This document shows, piece by piece, positions 59,600 through 64,000 of a DNA stretch of 64,000 nt. A program made the translations under genes and the position numbers. Each line of letters opens with the position of its first letter. Within the stretch, counting starts at the first letter, position 1. The stretch is taken from the NCBI GenBank assembly GCA_963720945.1, contig CAVRHH010000011.1:62001-126000 (forward strand), in the 5' to 3' direction. This DNA comes from Bog-532 sp963720945. Its GTDB lineage: Bacteria > Actinomycetota > Actinomycetes > Streptosporangiales > Streptosporangiaceae. The notes beneath the pieces were generated by a model that did not search any database, was not told the origin of the DNA, and worked only from the letters and a program-made list of their open reading frames with translations.

Positions 59600-61045
59600 T
59601 TATGGCCTGGCCTGGATAGATACCCGCGGCGTTAATACGCTGGCCGGGATCTCGTCGGTGTCACCGGCAGCCGTGGAGCTGTCACGCGGCAGCACGTCCC
59701 ACGCGCTGGGCTTGACCGGCGCCCCGCCGAACGAGTCGGACCTGGCGGCCGTGCGGGCCCCCACCGCGCTCAGGCCACGGGTCGTGCTGATCATCTGAAC
59801 CTGGTTCCGGCCATCCCGCTTGGCCCGGTACAACGCCGCGTCCGCCGCCGCGAGGAGTTCGCTCAGCTCCCGGCGCGAGCCGGCGTCCAGCGCGGCGACG
59901 CCGACGGAGACCGTGACCTGAACCGACTGGCCATCGGGGGTATGCAGGGACATTCCCGAGATATGGTCACGAACCCGGTCCGCGATGCGGAACGCGTCGA
60001 CGGCGCGGGTATGCGGCAGCAGCAGGACGAACTCTTCCCCGCCGAACCGGCCCGCCGAGTCGTATTCGCGCAGCACCCCGGGCAGGCAACGGGCGATCTC
60101 CTTGAGCACCTCGTCGCCGAACAGGTGACCGTAGGTGTCGTTGACCCGCTTGAACCAGTCGATGTCCAGGACCGCCACCGCGAGCGCCATCCGGGCCCGC
60201 ACCGCCCGCACCACCTCGGCTTCCGCCTCGCTCTCCCAGGTCCGCGCGTTCAGCAAGCCGGTCTTGGCGTCCGTGCGTGACGCGTTGAGGAGCTGGGCAT
60301 GCCGCAATGACCGCTGCAGCAGCGCGACCACGGGAAGAGCGACGGGGGCCAGGAAGAAGTTCCCGGCGACCCCGTAAGTGACGAGGACCCCGATGCACTG
60401 CTCTGCGAAGTCGTTGTACATCGACTCACGGTTGAAGAAACTATCCCGGATGCCGACCGTGGCATCTGATCCCTTGACCGCGATGATCATGAAGAGCTTG
60501 CTGGTCAGGACACCTGCTATGGCAGCGATCATCACCGCCAGGACCCAGACCAGGTGGTGGACGGTCACGGTCGAGCTGCCGGTGAAGGTCAAGCCGGGCA
60601 GCAGCCGGAAGACCACCCCGGCGATCACGAAGGACAGGCCCGAGACGGCGGCGCTGTACGCTCGCCGGTAAATCGGAGCACGCCGGATGCGCCACTGGAT
60701 GAGCGTGTACTGGACGATCGAGATGATCAGGACGTAGACAGGCGGCAGCAGCAGGCCGGCCGGCAGGTTCCAGGCTCCGTAGATATCCTTGATCAGCCCG
60801 CCCTTCTCCCCGGCACTGCGGGTCAGCTCCACCGTGACGGCGACGCCGCCCAGCAGCAACCCGAAGAGCACGAGGTCGCGGACCCTGAAGGTGACGGTCG
60901 CGGCACTGACGCCGAGCACCGTCAGGTCGGCCGTCACCAGCAGGACGATCAGGCCGATCAGCCACCGGGGTTCGGTCCAGACCGGCCACGCCCTGACCGC
61001 AGCAACCCATCGAGCAGAGCTCAGATGGGCGCGAGTCATAAGCAT
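59600..61045 (-). CDS. membrane diguanylate cyclase (GGDEF)
   Basis: A 481-residue protein. About seven hydrophobic segments (residues 25-245) form a MASE-like sensor region. A GGDEF domain follows (residues 255-410): KTGLLNARTWESEAEAEVVR, LDIDWFKRVNDTYGHLFGDE and SAGRFGGEEFVLLLPHTRAV (active site GGEEF). The I-site RxxD is not evident upstream of GGEEF. The C-terminal 60 residues are low complexity. It makes cyclic di-GMP in response to a membrane signal and is transcribed away from the heptapeptide array. Confidence 0.9.
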   Translation of the reverse strand: MLMTRAHLSSARWVAAVRAWPVWTEPRWLIGLIVLLVTADLTVLGVSAATVTFRVRDLVLFGLLLGGVAVTVELTRSAGEKGGLIKDIYGAWNLPAGLLLPPVYVLIISIVQYTLIQWRIRRAPIYRRAYSAAVSGLSFVIAGVVFRLLPGLTFTGSSTVTVHHLVWVLAVMIAAIAGVLTSKLFMIIAVKGSDATVGIRDSFFNRESMYNDFAEQCIGVLVTYGVAGNFFLAPVALPVVALLQRSLRHAQLLNASRTDAKTGLLNARTWESEAEAEVVRAVRARMALAVAVLDIDWFKRVNDTYGHLFGDEVLKEIARCLPGVLREYDSAGRFGGEEFVLLLPHTRAVDAFRIADRVRDHISGMSLHTPDGQSVQVTVSVGVAALDAGSRRELSELLAAADAALYRAKRDGRNQVQMISTTRGLSAVGARTAARSDSFGGAPVKPSAWDVLPRDSSTAAGDTDEIPASVLTPRVSIQARP

Positions 61046-61402
61046 CCTCTCAAACGGGAGCCGCCTGCCCGATCGGCCCAGAGGCGGCCGCCACGTCTAT
61101 TGTCCCGCATTGTCAGGACCAACGATACCTACTGTCAAGTACCGGCTACAGGCCGACGCGAAAGTAGTTTGAGCTGCGCTTCCTTTCCCCGTCTTAGGCC
61201 GAGTTTCGCTTGAACGTATGAAATCATCCGGTACTGGATATTTCAGACATAATACCCTCTGTCATCGGCCGGCCACTGACGCCGCCGTGACCCACGGAAA
61301 AGGGGGCGCCCAGGCCGCTGTGATCCGCAGAAAAATGGGGGGCGCTCACTAAGTAACAAGAACCCATTCTGTACCACGAACCACTTTGGCAACTCTAGTA
61401 AC
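61046..61402. other. intergenic region between cyclase gene and heptapeptide array
   Basis: About 360 bp, clearly richer in A/T than its surroundings from 61150 to 61400. It must hold the cyclase promoter (leftward) and probably the array promoter (rightward). I could not fix a confident pair of -35/-10 boxes for the array. No gene is visible. Confidence 0.5.
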
Positions 61403-61418
61403 AGGAAGGAGCGGTGTC

Positions 61419-61442
61419 GTGCGTACCGACAACTGGGGCTGA
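61419..61442 (+). CDS. heptapeptide mini-gene 1
   Basis: It encodes MRTDNWG from a GTG start, with Arg as CGT rather than CGC and a TGA stop. The ribosome site AGGAAGGAG ends 7 bases before the start. As the most 5' and most diverged unit it shows that the peptide is kept while codons drift. Confidence 0.8.
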   Translation: MRTDNWG

Positions 61443-61497
61443 ACCTCCGCCCACAGCACCTTCCCCCCGACCGCGCGCACAGGAAGGACCCGCCACG

Positions 61498-61521
61498 ATG
61501 CGCACCGACAACTGGGGCTGA
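61498..61521 (+). CDS. heptapeptide mini-gene 2
   Basis: It encodes MRTDNWG with an ATG start and TGA stop. The ribosome site AGGAAGGA ends 9 bases before the ATG. The spacer before it is a diverged relative of the type used before units 6 and 9. Confidence 0.82.
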   Translation: MRTDNWG

Positions 61522-61574
61522 ACCCGCCACCGCCGCATATCCCCGAACCCGCCACACAGGAAGGACCCGCCACG

Positions 61575-61598
61575 ATGCGCACCGACAACTGGGGCTGA
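61575..61598 (+). CDS. heptapeptide mini-gene 3
   Basis: Identical to unit 2 in coding bases and ribosome site. The 53-base spacer before it is identical to those before units 4 and 7. Confidence 0.82.
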   Translation: MRTDNWG

Positions 61599-61651
61599 AC
61601 CCGCCACCGCCGCATATCCCCGAACCCGCCACACAGGAAGGACCCGCCACG

Positions 61652-61675
61652 ATGCGCACCGACAACTGGGGCTGA
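61652..61675 (+). CDS. heptapeptide mini-gene 4
   Basis: Identical coding bases to unit 3. It is the first member of the 229-bp three-unit block that is repeated as units 7-9. Confidence 0.82.
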   Translation: MRTDNWG

Positions 61676-61725
61676 ACCCGCCACCGCGACACATACGTAA
61701 CCCGGCTAACGGAAGGAACCGCGCC

Positions 61726-61749
61726 ATGCGCACCGACAACTGGGGCTGA
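61726..61749 (+). CDS. heptapeptide mini-gene 5
   Basis: Same heptapeptide. The ribosome site is GGAAGGA, 8 bases before the ATG, in a different 50-base spacer that also precedes unit 8. Confidence 0.82.
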   Translation: MRTDNWG

Positions 61750-61803
61750 ACCTCCGCCCACGGCACGCTCCCCCGACCCTGCGGACAGAAAGGACCGGCC
61801 ACG

Positions 61804-61827
61804 ATGCGCACCGACAACTGGGGCTGA
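61804..61827 (+). CDS. heptapeptide mini-gene 6
   Basis: Same heptapeptide. The ribosome site is AGAAAGGA within a 54-base spacer that also precedes unit 9. Confidence 0.82.
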   Translation: MRTDNWG

Positions 61828-61880
61828 ACCCGCCACCGCCGCATATCCCCGAACCCGCCACACAGGAAGGACCCGCCACG

Positions 61881-61904
61881 ATGCGCACCGACAACTGGGG
61901 CTGA
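61881..61904 (+). CDS. heptapeptide mini-gene 7
   Basis: Exact copy of unit 4 with its flanks, 229 bp downstream. It begins the duplicated block. Confidence 0.82.
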   Translation: MRTDNWG

Positions 61905-61954
61905 ACCCGCCACCGCGACACATACGTAACCCGGCTAACGGAAGGAACCGCGCC

Positions 61955-61978
61955 ATGCGCACCGACAACTGGGGCTGA
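61955..61978 (+). CDS. heptapeptide mini-gene 8
   Basis: Exact copy of unit 5 with its spacer and ribosome site, 229 bp downstream of it. Confidence 0.82.
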   Translation: MRTDNWG

Positions 61979-62032
61979 ACCTCCGCCCACGGCACGCTCC
62001 CCCGACCCTGCGGACAGAAAGGACCGGCCACG

Positions 62033-62056
62033 ATGCGCACCGACAACTGGGGCTGA
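62033..62056 (+). CDS. heptapeptide mini-gene 9
   Basis: Exact copy of unit 6 with its ribosome site, 229 bp downstream of it. The sequence after its stop diverges from the other units. Confidence 0.82.
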   Translation: MRTDNWG

Positions 62057-62106
62057 ACGCCCGCCACCGGATACCGAGACCACGGCCAGACGAAAGGAAC
62101 CGCGCC

Positions 62107-62130
62107 ATGCGCACCGACAACTGGGGTTAA
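62107..62130 (+). CDS. heptapeptide mini-gene 10
   Basis: The last unit encodes the same MRTDNWG but uses GGT for the final Gly and TAA as stop. The ribosome site is GAAAGGA. Its unique spacer and silent changes mark it as an older, diverged copy. Confidence 0.8.
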   Translation: MRTDNWG

Positions 62131-62149
62131 TCAGGACCCTGCGATAAGC

Positions 62150-62173
62150 CGAGCTCAGGCTCGTCCTACTTTT
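62150..62173 (+). terminator. possible intrinsic terminator after the array
   Basis: A short stem CGAGC/GCTCG with loop TCAG (62150-62163) is followed by a pyrimidine and T-rich run (62164-62173), 20 bp after the last mini-gene. The stem is weak, so this is tentative. Confidence 0.4.
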
Positions 62174-62318
62174 CGACTTTATGTGTGAATATGCAGGCTG
62201 CTATTGTGCCGATTGATCTGCTTAGCGTCACACAGTGACGACGCGTCGCCGATCGGTGATGCAACGGTCATCCGCTGGGCCAGCGGTGAGAGACGTGACG
62301 GGATGTATCCCGTCAGGG

Positions 62319-62840
62319 TTACCAGGGCTGGGCGTGTGGGGTGACCGCGCGGCCAAGCCACAGGCCAACGACGGCCTGGAGGCTGGCCACCAGCAGCGTG
62401 AAACCAGCACCGAAGACGGCGTGCGGGGGCAGCCCGGCGAGCGCCGCGATGACCTGCGCGGTGGCCCCGGCGGGCTCACCGCGCGCGGCCTGCCACAGCA
62501 ATGGCGCTCCCCAGCCCAGCGCGGCCATGACGACCACGCCGGGCAGCACATGGCGCAGCCGCCAGCCGGCCTGCCCGGCGGCTATACCGATGGCCACGCC
62601 GATGACGAACGGGGCGAACCACAGCCCGAACCGGGCGGCCACCGCGATCACCACGGCCCCCGCGACCAGGGCGGCTGCCCACCAGCCGAGCCGGCCGCGG
62701 GAACGCTTCGGGCCGAACATCGCCTGGCGAGGCCCCCGGCCCAGCCGCCGCGTCCCGCCGTCCGCGCCCGGCCGCCGGGCGGCCCAGGACCCGCCGAGCC
62801 GGTAACTGCCTCGCTTGCCCAGCTTCCTCAGGTCAGCCAC
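62319..62840 (-). CDS. small membrane protein of unknown function
   Basis: A 173-residue protein starting at GTG inside the end of the acylase gene (8-bp overlap). After a basic N-terminus of about 50 residues come four to five hydrophobic segments (WWAAALVAGAVVIAVAARFG, WFAPFVIGVAIGIAAGQAGW, LPGVVVMAALGWGAPLLW, AVFGAGFTLLVASLQAVVGL). It resembles small actinobacterial membrane proteins found downstream of penicillin acylases. Function unknown. It is convergent to the heptapeptide array. Confidence 0.65.
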   Translation of the reverse strand: MADLRKLGKRGSYRLGGSWAARRPGADGGTRRLGRGPRQAMFGPKRSRGRLGWWAAALVAGAVVIAVAARFGLWFAPFVIGVAIGIAAGQAGWRLRHVLPGVVVMAALGWGAPLLWQAARGEPAGATAQVIAALAGLPPHAVFGAGFTLLVASLQAVVGLWLGRAVTPHAQPW

Positions 62841-64000
62841 GCCGGCCTGCCAGCGGCTCGGCAGCGGGCCGCAGGGACCAGTGGATGGTCCCGGCGCTGT
62901 TTGCGCTGGCCATCGGCAGGTAACGCCTGTCCCACCAGTCGGCGATCAGGTCGGTGTACCAGGGGGACGCCGGGTTCTCGCTCTGGCCGCCCGGGTAGAC
63001 GCCTTCCGCCGACGAAGGGCCGCCGCCGGACGCGGACCCGGAACCGGAGAAGCCCACGACCATCCGCCAGCTCGGGCCGATCATGGACTGCAGGCCGCCT
63101 TCCGCCGCGTCCACCGTCCAGGCGTCCCCGCTGGATGCGCGCGGGCCGTACCCCAGCCCGGCCGCGCCGGTCAGGGACGGGAAGTACCGGGTGTGCAGGC
63201 GCGCCCAGGTCCAGCCGCCCGGGGTCCCGCCGAATGTGGTGGCCAGATGCGCCACCGCGGTGCCGAACGCCGCCCGCATCACCTGGGCCGCGGTGCGGTG
63301 CGCCCCTGACGGCAGGGTGAAGGCCGCCGACGGCGGCGCCGGGCCGGCCGTCCAGGCGGTGAGGTCCTCGGTCAGGCTGGTCGGCCAGGACGACAGGGCC
63401 AGGCCCGCGCGGTCCTTCCCGACCGGGACGTGCGCCGACGTCCACCACGGCTGGAACGCCGCGGAGATGTAATCGCCCCAGAACGTCCACCACACCGACG
63501 CCGCCGCCGAGCCGGTCGTCATCGTGCCGTTCCACCGGGCGAGCAGGTTCATCGCGGCCTTCTCCGGCCCGGTCAGCGCGCCCGGGTCCGCGTGCAGCGC
63601 GACCAGCAGCCGGGGCACGATCGTGACGGCCAGGTAGTCGGTCACGCTGCCCTGCAGCGCGGCGAAGCTGGCCGGCGTCAGCCCGGAGCGGCCGCGCAGG
63701 GCGGAGTAGATCTCGTTGGCACGGAAGCTGTTGTCGAAGAAGTCGGCGCTGGTGCCGATGTAATACGGGTAGGACGGCCCGACCGGCCGTTGGTTGGCGG
63801 TCGCGACGACGTGCCCGGGCGGGTCGTAGACCTGTGGCTCGGCCGCGTAAGGGATGACGCCGTCCACGTCGTCGGCGCCGGTCCCGGGCAGCGGGAGCCA
63901 CGGGTCGCCGTGCGCGACCTGGGGGCAGTACCCGGCCGAGATGGCTCCGATGTTGCCGTGATCGTCGGCGTAGACGAAGTTCTGTGCCGGGGCGTGCCAG
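62833..64000 (-). CDS. penicillin acylase family protein, C-terminal part
   Basis: The frame is open to the right edge, so the N-terminus and the catalytic Ser at the beta-chain start are outside. The visible part has APAQNFVYADDHGNIGAISA and DGVIPYAAEPQVYDPPGHVV. Then come ATANQRPVGPSYPYYIG and the C-terminal region of S45 Ntn hydrolases with GPSWRMVVGFSGSGSA and YPGGQSENPASPWYTDLIAD. Members cleave acyl side chains, including those of beta-lactams and acyl-homoserine lactones. It overlaps the membrane-protein gene. Confidence 0.87.
   Translation of the reverse strand, partial: WHAPAQNFVYADDHGNIGAISAGYCPQVAHGDPWLPLPGTGADDVDGVIPYAAEPQVYDPPGHVVATANQRPVGPSYPYYIGTSADFFDNSFRANEIYSALRGRSGLTPASFAALQGSVTDYLAVTIVPRLLVALHADPGALTGPEKAAMNLLARWNGTMTTGSAAASVWWTFWGDYISAAFQPWWTSAHVPVGKDRAGLALSSWPTSLTEDLTAWTAGPAPPSAAFTLPSGAHRTAAQVMRAAFGTAVAHLATTFGGTPGGWTWARLHTRYFPSLTGAAGLGYGPRASSGDAWTVDAAEGGLQSMIGPSWRMVVGFSGSGSASGGGPSSAEGVYPGGQSENPASPWYTDLIADWWDRRYLPMASANSAGTIHWSLRPAAEPLAGRRG

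Larger units (their letters stand above)
61403..62130 (+). repeat. tandem array of ten heptapeptide mini-genes (MRTDNWG)
   Basis: Ten units repeat every 74-79 bp. Each has a Shine-Dalgarno sequence (AGGAAGGA, GGAAGGA or GAAAGGA), 7-9 bases, a start codon, six codons and a stop. All ten encode MRTDNWG. Between units are 50-55 bases of C-rich, G-poor spacer of four or five types. Units 4-6 are repeated as 7-9 with a 229-bp period. Changes within coding units are confined to GTG for ATG and CGT for CGC (unit 1) and GGT plus TAA (unit 10), so the peptide is identical throughout. Spacers differ more. The pattern fits selection on the peptide and its translation. Confidence 0.9.

Noticed and set aside
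61243..62067. Long minus-strand open frame of 274 codons with repeated Cys/Ser/Val-rich segments over the heptapeptide array
   Set aside because: It is the shadow of the plus-strand mini-genes. The repeat keeps the minus frames open, there is no proper start or ribosome site, and only the plus strand shows ribosome sites, starts and stops in register with silent changes.
61403..62130. Heptapeptide array as a CRISPR array
   Set aside because: The conserved part is a gene with ribosome site and stop, spacers are repeated and of only a few types, and no cas genes are present.
61403..62130. Array as a tryptophan attenuator leader
   Set aside because: Each unit has only one Trp, there are ten units, no biosynthetic gene follows in the same direction, and no alternating terminator/antiterminator stems are evident.

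Overview
The window is high-GC DNA (about 70 % by eye) with frequent GTG starts, GTGA/ATGA stop-start overlaps, a Streptomyces-type hopanoid operon, mycothiol-type chemistry and DUF1707 proteins. It therefore comes from an actinomycete, probably a filamentous one of the Streptosporangiales/Catenulisporales kind; the order is inference. It reads as chromosome, with one worn integration hot spot on the left and one unusual locus on the right.

About 0-9 kb is accessory DNA. It holds broken tyrosine recombinases, an excisionase fragment, two 3' halves of tRNA-Gly that look like attachment-site scars, three toxin-antitoxin pairs (RelE type, DUF433/DUF5615 with a frameshifted toxin, and CopG/MazF with a palindromic operator), a duplicated piece of a HAD-hydrolase gene, an internally deleted VOC gene and two DUF1707 paralogues.

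About 9-30 kb is ordinary chromosome: a tandem YbjQ protein, TetR/MarR/LacI regulators with visible operators, an NCS1 permease, a PAP2 phosphatase, a GT-C glycosyltransferase, a paralogous pair of unknown proteins, a DODA-type dioxygenase, a ParA + CHAD pair, a ribokinase-type sugar kinase and a TetR/MFS efflux pair. About 28.5-33.9 kb is a LacI-controlled L-arabinose operon (araB-araD-araA) with two matching operators, one at the lacI promoter and one inside the first codons of araB. It is followed by an unknown protein, a Tat-exported M28-like peptidase, a RIO-type kinase and a MacB-type ABC transporter.

About 41-50 kb is a compact hopanoid operon transcribed leftward: hpnC, hpnD, hpnE, polyprenyl diphosphate synthase, squalene-hopene cyclase, an HpnG-IspH fusion and hpnH. 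Almost every junction is a stop-start overlap. The upstream intergenic region carries strong palindromes. About 50.9-61 kb holds a SpoIIE-type phosphatase, an Eis-type acetyltransferase, rpiB, a DsbA/Rv2466c-type thiol protein, pepN, a YCII protein, a HAD hydrolase and a membrane diguanylate cyclase.

The most striking locus lies at 61.4-62.13 kb. It is a tandem array of ten miniature genes, each with its own Shine-Dalgarno sequence, and each encoding the identical heptapeptide MRTDNWG followed by a stop. The units repeat every 74-79 bp. The few differences inside the coding units are synonymous or start/stop swaps. The peptide has the length of, and shares M-R-T-x-N with, the microcin C precursor MRTGNAN, but no MccB-like or P450 maturation gene lies in this window. 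Downstream, convergent to the array, are a small membrane protein and the C-terminal part of a penicillin-acylase-family protein that runs off the window.
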